64,000 nt of DNA from Paraspadella gotoi (GCA_051294375.1 CM119265.1:6767489-6831488), one strand, 5' to 3'; counted from the stretch's first letter, positions 31,901-44,400 are shown. Numbers and translations are program-made. Notes: generated from the sequence alone by a model not told the origin.

Positions 31901-34406
31901 TCTTCAAAAGCTTTTGTTAGTTCATGGTAAGGCATATCATTTAATCTTTTATTCAAATTTTTCGGGCACAGTGTTATAAATTTTTTAATTCAACAGGGCA
32001 TTGGTGTTATTCTCGTCTTTCTTATCTCATACTGTACTTCTTTTACAAAAACGCAAATTTTGTGATCATGCTTTTTTGGTTTCAATTTTTCAATGGATTT
32101 ACCGGTAAGTTCTGCAAAAAGAATGATTATAATGTTTAATATTAATTATTTCTTTATCTAATTCAGGACAAGTCCATGTCGATGAAATGTACTTAATGTT
32201 TTTCAACGTGCTGTTCACTGCAGTGCCTCCTCTTGTATCGGGTACACTCGATAAAGACCTTAGACCAGAAACGCTTTTAAGTCATTCCTACATTTACAAA
32301 CTTGGACAAACTGATGCCTTTTATCAGGTAAATCCCATTGACTTTCACCCTAGAGAAAAAAGTGATAGTTTCGGCCACTTCATTTTTTTAATTAAAATGA
32401 TTAAAATGATTAAATTTTAATTATGACATTTCTTCATTTTTAGTGGAAAAACTTTTGGCTGACAATCTGTGATGCTGTATGGCAGTCCCTCGTTATGTAT
32501 TTCGTTCCTCACTTTGCTTACGTTGATTCGGACATCGGGATATGGGAATTGGGCACAGGTATTTATTAACTAATTATTTTTATAAAATATACATGCATAC
32601 TTTCCCCCGCTTTATTTACTAACTTTCGCGATATCTATGCTATTGCAGTGTGTCTAATCGGTTGCATAGTTGGCCAATTGGTCACTATTGGGATGTATAC
32701 TCAAACATGGACAGTGTTTAATCTTCTTGGAATTCTCTCGGTCTTCCTTATTTTTTGGGCTTTCGCGTTTGTATACAATAGGTAAATTGCAGTACATTAC
32801 TCTTTTACGAATATTTTATGGAATAGATGAATTAATTTATTTTAACCAATGTAACATCGTCTGTTGTACATAAATAAATTTACGATCTGATTGCTTTCAC
32901 GAGAAGGTTCAGCAGGTTGTAGTCGAAAAAACTTTTTTCAAATTCAATTGGCAGGATACGCAGATAGAGCTGAAATTAGTATGAGACAAAATTAAGATAA
33001 AATTAATAGAAATAAAAATATTTAGAAAAGAAAATAAAAAATAAAATTTAAAAAGATAAAAATGATAAATAAAAAGAATACGAAAAATAACATTGTAAAT
33101 TTAAAAAAATGAAAACCAATATTAATTGGAAAGGAAGATGGGAACGAAATGCTGGAAAATGGAAGGACATATAAAACTTTGTCGAACATACAAATTTTGT
33201 ATCTATTTTCATTCAATAATTTTTCAAAAGTGAGAACATAGTATTAAAAATCTTAGCCACTTGAAAATATAATATTTAAAATTTTTCATAAAACATTAAA
33301 AAAAACATAAAAAATGCAGCCCCTAGAGTCCGAATCATAAAAACAAATACATCAGCCTGAAGCCGGGACACTTTACTTGATATATCACCAGGGGGAAAAA
33401 AATTTAGAATATAATTCCTATGCAAAAAATTTGATTACTTACAAATGTTCCGAATTACCCCGCACTACCCTATTGCTATTCTGAATTCTATTTAACTTAA
33501 ATCCTTTCATACTTCCTTTAATTTATTAGTTACTATTCTGTCCCTACACTGTATTTGCTTTATTATAATAACTGAAATGATTATTTTGTTGATTATTTTA
33601 TTGATATGGCTGTTTTACTTTCCCTCAGTATTTGCGTTGATTGCGTCGCTTCTGGTCCTTACTGGGTTATTCACGAAGCGACAAGTGATCTCCGGTTGTG
33701 GAGTTGCGTCGTCCTAGTTGCCTTTTTGGCAGTTTTTCCTCGTGTCCTTTTCCACGTTTTCAAATTCGTTTTTCATCCTTCAGTTATCACCGGTAAGAAA
33801 GCTAAATAACTAATTAGAGCGCAGAGGCTATCAAAAAAAATAGTAGTGATGTTATTCATTCATGAATGTTAGAATTTATCGATATCCCTTAAAAATCTTT
33901 TATGTAATTGGTACAACCAATGTAAAAAAAAAATTTTATTAGCTAACCGTTTGATGGAACGTCAACTGGAAAATTCACGTCAAGGGAGAAAAACCGCCGA
34001 AGAGACTCCAGCCGCGACCAAAATTCATCGACTAACGGAAGTGCGTAACCGGCCGAAGTCGGACATTCCCGGCATCACGGACGATCGTTATGTGGCTGCG
34101 TGGCGAAAGCGTGGACCTGTAACACTTATCACCGCTCGATCCTCCGCGGGCGACGCGGAAAATATCGCGGAAAACCCGATACCGTCGTCGGTCTCCAGCG
34201 TCAAACCTCCCAATCCCAGCGTTCATCAAACCATTCAAGAGGTTTTATCGGAATCATCGGATAACTCCACTGACGAGTTCTTGGGTGTGGATCGTCAGGA
34301 CAAAACAAAGACTGGTCATTGTCCGTCGATCGTTTCGCGTCAAATCAGTATTCGGAGGAACGAAGATCGGAACTCCCCGGAAACTCCGGGAGAGAGCAAA
34401 AACTAA
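20284..34406 (+). CDS. ATP10: P4-ATPase, ATP10-class phospholipid flippase
   Basis: Type IV P-type ATPase that moves phospholipid from the outer to the cytosolic leaflet. ATP10 enzymes favour phosphatidylcholine or glucosylceramide and need CDC50. Exons in phase: 20284-20411, 20542-20649, 20927-21065, 21781-21948, 22130-22208, 22281-22442, 22505-22641, 22731-22839, 22902-22984, 23061-23332, 23451-23554, 23615-23768, 23841-23991, 24054-24276, 26075-26174, 26270-26376, 26624-26704, 26774-26857, 26925-27048, 27117-27316, 27391-27579, 27665-27730, 31038-31125, 31448-31566, 31664-31777, 31843-31926, 31997-32104, 32167-32327, 32444-32558, 32649-32781, 33629-33792, 33943-34406. This gives about 1505 aa. 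Motifs: [19 protein letters not shown] entry, DGES actuator loop (about 218-221), PISL in TM4, DKTGT with phosphorylated Asp near 449, [31 protein letters not shown]. All catalytic motifs are intact. The ATP10 assignment rests on the Ser/Pro-rich N-domain insert (exons 11-15), [18 protein letters not shown] and [11 protein letters not shown]. The start codon and exon 2 acceptor are less certain than the core. Confidence 0.95.
21437..21582 (+). repeat. Tandem duplication of about 72 bp
   Basis: Two consecutive units beginning AAATTCAAGGCGTATATTAC and ending CTATGTATTTACATT lie in ATP10 intron 3. They differ at one or two bases, so the duplication is recent. A nearby ATG (21390) opens a frame of about 48 codons that runs into the array; no function is claimed. 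Confidence 0.85.
24329..24545 (+). repeat. Dispersed repeat R4, copy 3 (short)
   Basis: Begins GTTGCGCCGCGAATACTCG and ends GCGGCGCAACACCTTGG. The middle is deleted relative to the other copies. Directly followed by an R5 copy. Confidence 0.75.
24590..25040 (+). repeat. Dispersed repeat R5, copy 3
   Basis: Shares TCGGGCATTCACTTATATCA and GGAATCGTCCGAGTG with 3110-3420. The second half repeats the GTGAATGGGG..GGAATCGTCC unit. Confidence 0.75.
25095..25290. mobile_element. 196-bp near-perfect palindrome with a hammerhead motif in each arm (copies G/H)
   Basis: Arms 25095-25180 and 25207-25290 are inverted copies joined by a poly-A spacer. The ends are GGAAGACGTTTTTAATG and its inverse. Minus arm: CTGAAGA, A, GGCTTA-TG-TAAGCC, GAAACATGTA. 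Plus arm: CTGA then AGGCTT..AAGCC and GAAACATGTACG, with a core deletion. GTA is an allowed cleavage triplet, but stem I is weak in both arms. Confidence 0.7.
25718..26020 (+). repeat. Dispersed repeat R4, copy 4
   Basis: Begins GCGAGTACTCGCGGAGTAAC, has GAATAAAAGAACAAATTTTG, and ends TTCGCAACACATTGGAATT. It lies just upstream of ATP10 exon 15. Confidence 0.75.
27862..28663. mobile_element. TIR element family R3, copy 1
   Basis: Perfect 14-bp terminal inverted repeats ATCGTCGCAATCGC / GCGATTGCGACGAT. Interior: TTTTGCCCATAAGTGGCGTC, then GTGTATGAAGCTGAAAAT, then CT-rich and GCTGCTGCC segments. Other copies are at 36741-37730 and 50321-51040. A further decayed end is near 29190, and a start fragment near 27785. 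No transposase frame. Confidence 0.75.
29597..29730 (+). repeat. Dispersed repeat R1, copy 3
   Basis: Near-identical to 5818-5955, from GGGACCTGCTATGTAATT to TTGGTTGTACCAATTTCATAA. It lies in ATP10 intron 22. Confidence 0.85.
30230..30968 (+). mobile_element. TRIM-like element, family 1 (terminal direct repeats)
   Basis: Two copies of a ~250-bp repeat (30230-30480 and 30713-30968), each beginning TGTGGCGGTATATTCACACC and ending GTTGCCATA, flank a 232-bp interior. CCAC is duplicated at 30226-30229 and 30969-30972. The 10-mer TGGTGAGCCC at 30483-30492, just inside the first repeat, sits where a primer-binding site should be. The interior includes three tandem copies of a ~28-bp GGTACGCTACGACAAACGCC unit and has no coding capacity. 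Confidence 0.82.
31142..31315 (-). mobile_element. SINE-like fragment related to 51285-51500
   Basis: Shares GCGCTCAGGGCTTTGGACCT, CTATACAGGAGGCGAATTA and GGATTCGCCA with the longer copy. The B-box region is missing here. Confidence 0.55.
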
Positions 34407-35771
34407 GTTCTCTCTCATCGTCTTTAGGAACATTGTTGCTTCATTACGTTTTAAATTACGTACTTGCACCAATTTATTATCAATGCGTTACAAATTTCTT
34501 ACAAAATAATAAACATTTTCTACAGACTGACTGTAAGGAAATAAATATTAATGAAAAAAAAATAGTATTTTGTTTCACTAGCTTTAGTTTCCAAACTTAA
34601 AATATTTTTTCATAGTTAGGTAAATTTGTTTCTAACGAAGTCGAAAGATATGCTTTCCATAATATAAATTTATTGACATTGATTTACAAAAAATTAAAAT
34701 AATTACTTAATTACAGAAGGCTTCATATTATAAAATGTGGTACCCCTTTTTTGTGACCAGAATCTGTTCCCACCAAACTACCCAATCAAATTTAATGAAA
34801 TTTTACATTTAGAGTGCTAATGACTATATAAATGGAACTATCGAGGCGAATTTTGATATTCAACCCCTGACAAGAGATACAGGGCCCTGGGCTGGACCCC
34901 TGGGGGGCCAAAAAAGGCTAAAATTTTTTTTTTCATTTTTTATAATTTTTTTGTAGAATCAGGTTCATCGATGTTTTAAACATATAAAAATATTTTTAAA
35001 ACTAAAATTAATAATTTTTTTGCTAATTAATCGGTGTTTGAAGATGTTCATCGTTTTTCTCCAAATTTTCCAGAATTATTCCAAATCTGACTTGAACAGC
35101 TGATGTTCATGAAGCTGGAACTTATGGTAAACTAATATTTTTGTGGAAATAAATACATTTTTGTGGAAGAGTAAACGTCTGGGCAACTGTTCAAAACAAA
35201 AAAAAAATGTGAAAAAAATTTTTGACCATTTTTTGCCCCCATGAGTGACCCCTATCCGGCCCCATATCTCGGCTCAGGGGTCAAATATTTAAATTCGCCT
35301 CGATATTTCTATTTGTATTCACATAGGGATCGTTCATACCAAATTTCATTAAAATCTATTCAATAGTTTTCTCGGAACGTGTTCTGGTCACAAAAAAGAG
35401 GTACTACATTTTATAATATGAAGCCTTCTGTATTGAATAACTCTTAATTTAAACTGAACTTCCCTAAACATATATCATAAAAAGAGGACAAAATTGCTCA
35501 AAAAATTTTAGTCACCTTTTTATGAATATCGACATGTATCTTCGCGAAATTAGCTTTGATAGATTAGATTGACTAACTTTTGCAGAAATTTGTAGTAATT
35601 TAAATATGTAGAATTACATATTTCAAGTATGTCTTTTTTGTTTTATAGAAATAAAAACTTTTTTCTATTTATATCAATTTCCAGGATCACACCAAACTGC
35701 CTATTTTTTGTGATAGAATCATATTTACAAACACATTTTTTTTTCAGGAATAGTTTGACGAACATTTGAAA
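34407..35771. other. ATP10-ZFPL1 intergenic spacer
   Basis: AATAAA at 34508-34513, 102 bp after the ATP10 stop, is a plausible polyadenylation signal. The middle is occupied by a complete MITE (34714-35430). The remaining 340 bp upstream of ZFPL1 shows nothing recognisable. Confidence 0.6.
34714..35430. mobile_element. TA-flanked MITE, copy 1
   Basis: 717 bp. TIRs start CAGAAGGCTTCATATTATAA and continue over about 45 bp (through GTGACCAGAA/TTCTGGTCAC). TA lies on both sides (34712-34713, 35431-35432). No frame. TA duplication and TIRs suggest a Tc1/mariner-related non-autonomous element. Confidence 0.9.
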
Positions 35772-37390
35772 ATGGGATTGTGTAAGTGCTCTAAGCGTAA
35801 AGTTACAAACTTATTTTGTTTTGAGCACAAAGTAAATGTTTGCGAAGATTGTATCGTTACGAAACATGTCAGATGCGTCGTGAAGTGAGTAACCGTTAAT
35901 ATAACCGTTTGAATTTTGAATTTTTATCTTGCCCGTCTTGGCGATATAATTAGCAGTAGCCGACCAAATTCAAATTTTAATGGGAACAGCATTAAACTAA
36001 TCCATTATTGGTATTAATTATTGTGTTAAAATATTTTTTTGCAAAAATGTTCCGAACCATGAGTAATTCGCTAATTAATATTATTATATCGCTATATAAT
36101 GTCAAAAATTTTTTTGGGATATTTTAAGTTTTTTTAATTGATTCTAATAGAGCTTAAAAAGTTAAGCAAAAAATATAATTAGAACTTTTTAAAATTTTGA
36201 TGTTTTATTACTAAAAATTAGTAAAAACTGCTAAAATCATCGGATGATGATGCTGATTTTTTAAGGTTTTTCTCAATTTTAACCCACTTATCATCAAAAT
36301 ATTGAAAAAATAATTATACTTTGTGTAGATAACTTTTCATAAGCTATTTGAATCTGCTTTTAAAAATAAAAAATTCCAAAAAAATTTTTTGACATTTCCT
36401 ATCTATAAATAAATATTAAAAAATTAATTACTAATGCTTCTTGCCATTTTAGAAAATTTTGCTCCATTGAAAGTTTTCTCAGAAATGTATGAAGTTTCAT
36501 TTGGAAAGGTTCCCAAATCAAACTTCTGACCCACCCCATTGACGAAGTTTGGCTCTAATATAATCATTTAGAATGGCTTGTTTGTGCAGTTGTCGTTATT
36601 ATATTTTTTTTTTTTTACAATTGGAAAATATAAAAGTGTATAACCCAAAAAAAGTTAACAATTTAGATAGCTTCTCAATATCAAGATCTTTTAAAATCAC
36701 ATGGTTTATATCGATTCAAGTATTTTTTGTTTAAATTTTATTATCGTCGCAAACGCTAAGCGATATTGTAACGCTTTTGCGCATAAGTGGCGTCGTTGTC
36801 GTCAGCGTTCCAAATTATATATTGCCTTTTTTATGATTACTTTTTGGGTGTATGAAGCTGAAAATTTATATACAGCTTCTCATCATCGATGTGCTTAAAA
36901 TTGAGTCTGGACAGTTATTAAATATGTTTTGTTTACGTTTTATCAAAACAAACAAATTTTCTCTCTTTTATTTTCATATTTCTTTCTCTCTCTTTTCTCT
37001 TTTAATTATAGTCTCTCTCCGTCTCTCTTTTCCCTAGTCACTGATTCATAATCATAGGAAAAAAAACGAGCCTGCAGCTGGCTCTGCAGGGGCTTATTCT
37101 TTTTCTCTCTTTTTTCCTGCTGCTTCTGCTGCTGCCTTTTGAGTCTGCAGCTGGCCCTGAAGGGGCTCTTTCTTTTTCTCTCTTTTCTCCTGCTGCTTCT
37201 GCTGCTGCCTTTTGATTTCTTTTTTCTCTCTCTCTCTGCGTTTTTATTAAAAAAAAATTGAATTAGGATTGAACTCGTAAAATTAGGCATCGCATTCGTT
37301 CATGATATCATTTTGCTATCGCAACATCGGGTTTTTATTCCATTTTTTTTTTAGGGACTGCGTCTGCTGATTAGAGTTATTTTGACAATG

Positions 37391-37429
<39 letters not shown>

Positions 37430-40400
37430 ACAATCACAAAATAAATTTTTTTTATTATAAATTAATTTTTTTTTCTCAATTTTTTTTTTCTCAAGGGCTG
37501 CGTCTGTGATCAGTTTATTTGACAATGATAATTTTTTTTTTTTTTTCAGAAACTAACTTTAATTTTCCTCGGTACTTTATTTTTTTTTAATTGATAATCG
37601 CAAAATATAATTTTTTTTGTTCATAATTTCATTTTCTTTTTCAAATTAGTTTTTTAGTTTTCATTAAATTGTGTACGTCAATCCAGATTTTTCTTATGCG
37701 ATTGCAACGCTCCTTATGCTTTTAAGATTTTTTTTTATTATGATTTACTGTATTATGCAAATTAGAATATAGCATTATATTTGATTATCATCGCATCAAT
37801 CAATTACTATTATATCAATCAATTATATTATATCAATTTATTATTATTAATTATCTATTATTAATATTATATCAATCAATCAATTACTATTACATCAATC
37901 AATTACTATTACATCAATCAATTACTATTATATTAATAATTCGTTATCGCATCAATCATTCAATTTTTTTTCTGGATATTTTCTTTATTTTTTTTTATAT
38001 TGTCTGGCGAGATCACTATACTTTTATGATTTTTTTTAGAATCTTTCGGCATTAAGTGTTACATAAACAATAGAATTAAGCCAGTGAATGATTCAGTAGT
38101 GCTGTTTGCTTTTACAGCTCTTGTTTAATAAAATTTTCTAAAATTACGTATAATTAGGAAGATTTCCACTCCGCAACATTATTTTGCTGTTTAGGTCCTA
38201 TCTTCAGTGGCTTCAGGATTCTGATTTTGATCCTCTCTGCTGCATATGTGAAGATTCTCTCGAAACTGGCGATGTTGTGCGATTACTTTGTTACGGTCAG
38301 AGAGCGAAACTTACAATTTGCATCATGATTGTTTACGGATTCTCCCCTCGAATGTCGAAATTTCGAATTTTTAGATGTTTTGCACGTCTCATGCGCGGAG
38401 AAGTTTCTGTTAGCATACCCGGCCCACACTGCTCCGGACGGCTTCTTCTGCCCGGCATGTCACGCCCCGTTTATGCCTCAAGACAATGCTGCCTCGCCCG
38501 TTGCTGACGCCCTCAAGGAGAAGCTCGGCAGTATGGCAGATCTTCAAAAGAGGTAAGGCATAATTGTAGTATTTTTTTTTCTTTGTTTTTTTTCGTTCTA
38601 CGCGTGACGCAGGTTAAGCGGATTATCGCCTTCGATGCATTCCGCCTTCACTTGCCCACCCACTGCGCCGCGTCCCGACCCCGAAGGAAAAGAAGTGACG
38701 AGCCGCAACATTCCATACATCCAAGGTTTCGATTTTAATTTTAAAAAAAGTCATGCTAAGCTTATATATATAAATATATAGAATAATTTTGATTTTTGTT
38801 TCCGTCGTCGTTTTCCCGCCTTTGCAATATGTAGGTACTCGCGAAGACGTGACCGAGCAGTCCTATTCCGAAACCATTCACGATTCCCCTTCCAAACCTA
38901 CCTCTTCCAACAATAAATATATATCGGGTGCAGTTTTAAATTCTTGCGATTAAATAACGTTCAGATCTCTTAAAATGGTGTTTCTGTAATATTAATTAGC
39001 AGACGACGCTGAATCAGTGAGCAGTGCTTCTGACTTTATTGCTACTCACTCTTTGTCGCAACGCGTCGAAGTACCAACGGGTCGCGCGTCGCCATCCTCT
39101 GACGCCGTCGTCAATATTATGGAAGGGGCTGACAACTCCTTTTCAAACATGTAACATTGTCATTATACTATTTTCCGAATTGTTTTATTTTATTTATAAT
39201 TGTATTGCTTTCAAATTTTAATCTAAAAGTTTATCTGTTTATTTTTTTTAAATGATTTTTTAAAATTTCGAGAATAGCAAACTTTTTATATAAATTTTTA
39301 AGGCAACAAAAAATTAATTGAACGAAAATGAACAATGTTTAATATCCAATTAATGCCCAAAATACTAAAACAAAATGTTTTTATTTTTCATAGGCGAAAA
39401 GAAGAACAATTTGCCGTGAATATGGACGGGGGATTAAGATCGACAATTGTACCTCCCTCACCCCTAACTCAGACCTCGACCGTTACTTTTGCTGAAGAAA
39501 ATCAATCTGCCACTGAACCCTTTCAATCTCAAGTGCGTACAGAAGGCTTCCTATTATAAAATGTAGTACCCCTTTTTTGAGACCAGAATCTGTTCCCACC
39601 AAACTACCCAATCGAATTTAATGAAATTTTACATTTAGAGTGCTAATGACTATATAAATGGAACTATCGAGGCGAATTTTGATATTCAACCCCTGACAAG
39701 AGATACAGGGCCCTGGGGGTGGACCCCTGGGGGGCCAAAAAATGCTAAAATTTTTTTTTTATTTTTCGAATTTTTTTAGTAGCATCAGGTGCATTGACGT
39801 TTTAAACATAAGAAAAAAATATTTTAGAACTAAAATTGATAAATTTGCAATAATTAAGCATGGTTGAAGATGCATGGTTCATCGTTTTACTTCCAATTTT
39901 CCCAAATTATTCCAAATCTGACTTTAACTGCTGATGTTCATGAAGCTAAAAATTAAGGTAAATGAATATTTTTGAGGTAATAAATATGTTTTTGTGGAAG
40001 AGTAAACGTCTGTGCAACTGTTTAAAAAAATAATAAAAAAATTTGAAAAAAATTTTTGACCATTTGTGGCCCTCAGGGGCTGCCCCCTCAGGGCTCTTAT
40101 CTCAGCTTAGGGGTGGAATGTAAAAATTCGCCTCGATAGTTCCATTTGTATCACTACTGGTACTCCGCATGCAAAATTTCATTAAATTCTATTCAGTAGT
40201 TTTCTCGGAACGTGTTCTGGTCACAAAAAAGGGGTACCACATTTTATAATATGAAGCCTTTTGTAATCATTTGTTTTTTTGAAAATATAATTTATAGTCG
40301 AGGTTTCTTACTAGCCTAACTTTTACATTTAGGGTTATTATTCAAAAGAGCCTCCCCGATCATCGCCTCAGTTACCTTACGCAGGTAGGCTTAAACTTAA

Positions 40401-41134
40401 AAAATCAATTTCTTTTTAAAAATCTTCAATAGTTCTTTTTTAAATACAAATGTCCATCAGAAAAAAAGTTTGACTTGTGGGATTTCAGTCAATTACCTCC
40501 AAAGAATGTTACCAGATCGTATGGTAAGATATTTTATAAAACCATTTTTTTTAAATGATTTAAAAATTAAAATCAGTTTTATTTTTTATTGAAGATTTCA
40601 AATTTTGTGCATTCATTTTTTGATTTGTCCATCTGAATTTTCCTGGGAAATACGAAAAATAATAGATCTATAAACTTACATTCTCTTATTAAACTAAGCT
40701 AAATAGTTTTTTTTTTTTTTTTTCAGATTCTAAGTACGGTGCTAGCTCTCGATTGACAAGTAATTCTCGTGTGGACCCTAAACCTCATACTCTCGGTTGC
40801 AATGATGATCACGATGAGCACAAATATAGAAGGAAACCATTGATGGAAATGGTGAAAACATGGCTGAAGTAAGCTCCTAGAAAGTGGCCTAAAAAGTGTT
40901 TTTAAAATTTTTACATTATTACGACGTATTGTTAACAGAATATTTTCTCCTCCACGGAGTCGACGTCCTCATTCTTCGTTTTGGGGTCGCTACGTGATAA
41001 TTACGATGATTGGACTCATGTCGCTCATATTCTTAGTGCTACTATTTCATCGATTGGGTCGAACGAATGATGATGAGGATGATCCTCTGTTAGACCTAAA
41101 AGCGAACCCTTTCGTCAAGTTCGATCATCATTGA
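35772..41134 (+). CDS. ZFPL1: ZFPL1, cis-Golgi RING-like membrane protein
   Basis: ZFPL1 is an integral cis-Golgi protein that binds GM130 and keeps cis-Golgi structure and ER-Golgi traffic intact. Exons: 35772-35884, 38195-38295, 38375-38552, 38613-38725, 38835-38927, 39003-39150, 39394-39532, 40333-40384, 40461-40523, 40727-40868, 40939-41134, in phase and coding for 445 aa. The N-terminus [17 protein letters not shown] is nearly the family signature: a B-box-like Cys/His cluster, then [30 protein letters not shown] and [10 protein letters not shown] of the degenerate RING. The middle is a Ser/Thr/Pro-rich linker, longer than in the roughly 310-aa human protein. Exon 11 codes for a Pro/Arg motif, one transmembrane helix ([19 protein letters not shown]) and a short acidic tail, so it is tail-anchored as expected. 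Intron 1 is 2.3 kb and repeat-filled. Intron 7 consists mostly of a MITE that starts at the sixth base after the exon 7 donor. Confidence 0.95.
36741..37730. mobile_element. TIR element family R3, copy 2
   Basis: Homologous to 27862-28663 along its length, with expanded poly-T runs (37390-37430) and a duplicated GCTGCTGCC segment. The terminal repeats are decayed. It fills much of ZFPL1 intron 1. Confidence 0.75.
37785..37965. repeat. ATCAATCAATTACTATT-type tandem repeat
   Basis: Irregular tandem repeats of ATCAATCAATTACTATTA and variants in ZFPL1 intron 1. Confidence 0.8.
39540..40263. mobile_element. TA-flanked MITE, copy 2 (next to a splice donor)
   Basis: 724 bp, TIRs as in copy 1, TA at 39538-39539 and 40264-40265. 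It starts seven bases after the end of ZFPL1 exon 7; the TSD supplies donor position +6. It makes up most of intron 7. Confidence 0.9.
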
Positions 41135-41409
41135 TGGCTGTTATTTAATTCTAGTCACTGGTGATAAGTATACAAGAAAAATCTTTTTTACAAAATTTTT
41201 TGTCTTAATGGTACTATAAATTTCTTTACGTAATTCAAAATTTCAATAATTTAAACTAGTGTTTACGTCGCAGCTAGCTAAATTCGTAACCAACTGACTT
41301 GAGCTGAACCGTGCTTAAAAAATCGCAACAACGTTAAATCTTCTGCTGCCTCAAGAACAAGTTAACAAGCAGTACAGTAAAATTAGTTGAAGAACCGATC
41401 CAAGACCCA
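41135..41409. other. Convergent 3' ends of ZFPL1 and the large minus-strand gene
   Basis: Only 275 bp separate the stop codons of two genes that read toward each other, so their 3' UTRs must be short or overlap. No AATAAA is evident for either strand within the gap. Confidence 0.6.
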
Positions 41410-44400
41410 CTATAGCATCGAATCCAAGTACATCTCTGTTACTAAAATTCGTCCGGTGGCGAGGGTTTGTGTCTCTGCGTCCCGCCTCATTCTCCCGTCG
41501 GGCCCACGGAATTCGGTGGTCAAATCGTGGCGTACTTGCAGCAAAAACTCCAAGTCCTTTTGTCTCTCCTCGTCCACCAACGCTGAGGCACGCATCGATA
41601 GCGTCACGTCGGCCCGACTTTGGTACAGTTGTTCCTCCTTCGGGGATATAGGGGGCATTCGTGGGTCTCTGCCCAACGGAGAAACCCCGTCTTGCAAGCG
41701 GAGTCTGTGGAGCAAAATCCCGGGGGCCGCTTCTAGTCTAGCCGGGTGTTGTTCCGCTCCTTTGTTTGGAGATTCCGGTTTCAATAGCGACGTGGAAGAA
41801 TCGTTGGCATCGGTATTCGTCAATTGCCTGTAGATTTTATCAAACGTTGATTCTTTCTCCTGCTTTTGGGGCTCGCTCAGCTGACTATCATGTAATTTCC
41901 TAGAGTTGTCCTGAGACGGCGAGCTTAAGGTAACTTTCCCGGATTTTGTATTGTAAGATCCCGATTCCACAACCTCTTCCAGGACGCTAAGACAGCTCAG
42001 CGGTGAAGCCGAACTTGACAGAATCTTTTGAGAATCTTCCTTTCCGGAATCAGATAAACTTTCGGACATTGATACCTTTGGAATGACGGGGGATTTGGTG
42101 TGAGCCTTTCCCGTGAGGCTGTCGATGAAGTATTGACCACCCTGAGTTGAAGTGGTAAGATTAGGACTTGAGACGCTCGTCAGCTGGTCAGAAATTGATT
42201 CCGTTTCCCCGACTACGTTTGTGTCAGATAAACTCAAATTGGTTGGGCGGTGATTCGTTGTTTGTTGCTTCAAATCATCCGAAACCTTGACGATACTCTG
42301 GTCGCTGGTTTTGTAACCAAGCGGTATCATCTCTTCTGTTATATCTTCCAAATCGATATCAGCTGGCCCACAAAGGAGAGACGTCGCTTTCCACTTAGCG
42401 AATTTGTTTCTGGCCTCTGGTTCAGGATCCAACGACGCGTCAACGTCCAGAATATCGCCCAGTGCCAGAAATTCTCTTAAGTCCTCAGTGTCAATGCCCG
42501 TACACTTCACAAAGACTTCCCGGTCAAATGACGCGTGGTCATTACGGCCCCGCAGTACTAATAGTCCTCCGTCCGTTCGTATACGTATCACTGTACCCTG
42601 TGCTCCCTTCAAATAGGTCTCGTCGGATTTCCCTGCTGCCGACGCAGAAGCTTCGACGGCGTCCATTGACGTCGTAGATGGTCTCTCTGATCCTGAGGAA
42701 GACATACCGCCAAGTGAAGAAGATGCCGAGGTGCGTTTGCGAATAGCGCCGGTGCGAATGACCCGTGAAGCTAGCCACTTTTGGCCGAGTTCTGTTTGCG
42801 TCAAGGCGGCGTCGACATTGACCACGTCATTAATTCTAAACACCTTGCTCATGTCGGATATGTCGAATCCTGTTTGGAGAGAGTAAGCGTCCAAATCGAA
42901 GAAGACTCGTTTTCCAGAATCTGTTGTGATCACGGCAGTGTCGGCGAGGATGTAAGAGATGTAACTGGGTTCATGAGAGATAGTACACAATATCGTGTTC
43001 AGAACAATTAAATTAAAGGTATTTTGTCGACAATAAAAACCTACCCCGGTTCTTTCTCCAGCGAGGCCGGCCTAACTTCTGCAGCTGTAATATTTTCCAT
43101 GTCCTCTTTTAGACAAACTGCTCCGTCTGAAAAAATGTGGAAAGACTCTGGATGTCGTTGAAGGAATTCGATGAACTGGAACACTCCCGTTCCGATGATA
43201 GATTTAATGACGAGGTCCGCGTGGTTCTGTAAAATATTCAGCAATATTCATTTTTGCATTTTTTTATTGACTCATGATTTTAAAACAGATTTAATAATGC
43301 TAAGGTATCTTTCGTACCCGATTAAGTCAGCTTATTGCGAAGTACCTCATAATAATTTAATACATATTCCCCGATCTAATATTTCAGGAAGAGGTCCTTT
43401 TACACAATTGAAACATTCTTTGAAATATTATATCATTTCATTGATTGGGAAGCCTCGTATTCTGGGAGTGAATTAACCAGACTGTGAGAGTTTTGATTGA
43501 AACTGAGAGCTTGCAGCGTTCTGCATGTCCAAAGTCAGGGGCAAGAAAGCTTATTTATATTAAATGAATTGATAATTCATATTACCAATTCATTAATTTA
43601 AATTCAGTTATAAATTACCAGCAAATACTGCAGGGTTCAGATTTAAGACTTACCCCCATCGGAAAAATTACTATTTCCCAAAATAATTTGTACTTTATGA
43701 TATATCTGAAAATTTTAGTTTTATCAATTATTTGATTGGTCATTTTACTTCATGTTTAGCTTATGCCAGCTACTCGTGCTGCAGTATTAATTAGTTTATA
43801 CTGTAAAAATTTATAGTAATAATTTTTTAATTATTATTTGGTTCTTAGAATAACGTCAGGTCTCCAATTTTATCATTTGAGAAATCTAAAAACAGTACTC
43901 TCTCAATACCACTATAAAGAAATTCATAAGGTTGATCAATGATCATTGTAACTTTTGCAGGAGTGCAAATATTTATGTAATTGATTTTTAATTAATTCGG
44001 CGTGGAGCAAACATAAAATATTTTTCGACATAGCAAAACTAAGTACAATCCAAAAGATAGGAAAAATCCTTAACGATTCTTCTGCGATAAAAAATATTTT
44101 GGAAAACAAGATTCAATTCCGAACCCTGTCAATTTGTAAAATATTTTGCTAACTTTTAGAAGAAAATATAAATTAATACAGCATAGTTTATCTTTTTTTT
44201 TCCTTACTTAAAACCTACTTTGTATACGTCTAGTAGCCGTTCTATTGGAATTTTTCCCATGCGGTAAAGACGAGAGGCTATATATTCCACAGCTTGTTCC
44301 ATGAGAGGGTCGCCCCCACCTTCATCGAGAAACTCTCCCTCTCCCAACTCTTCTTCTGAGGTCAAAACATTTAGTGGACGTCGGAAGCTCTGAAAATACC

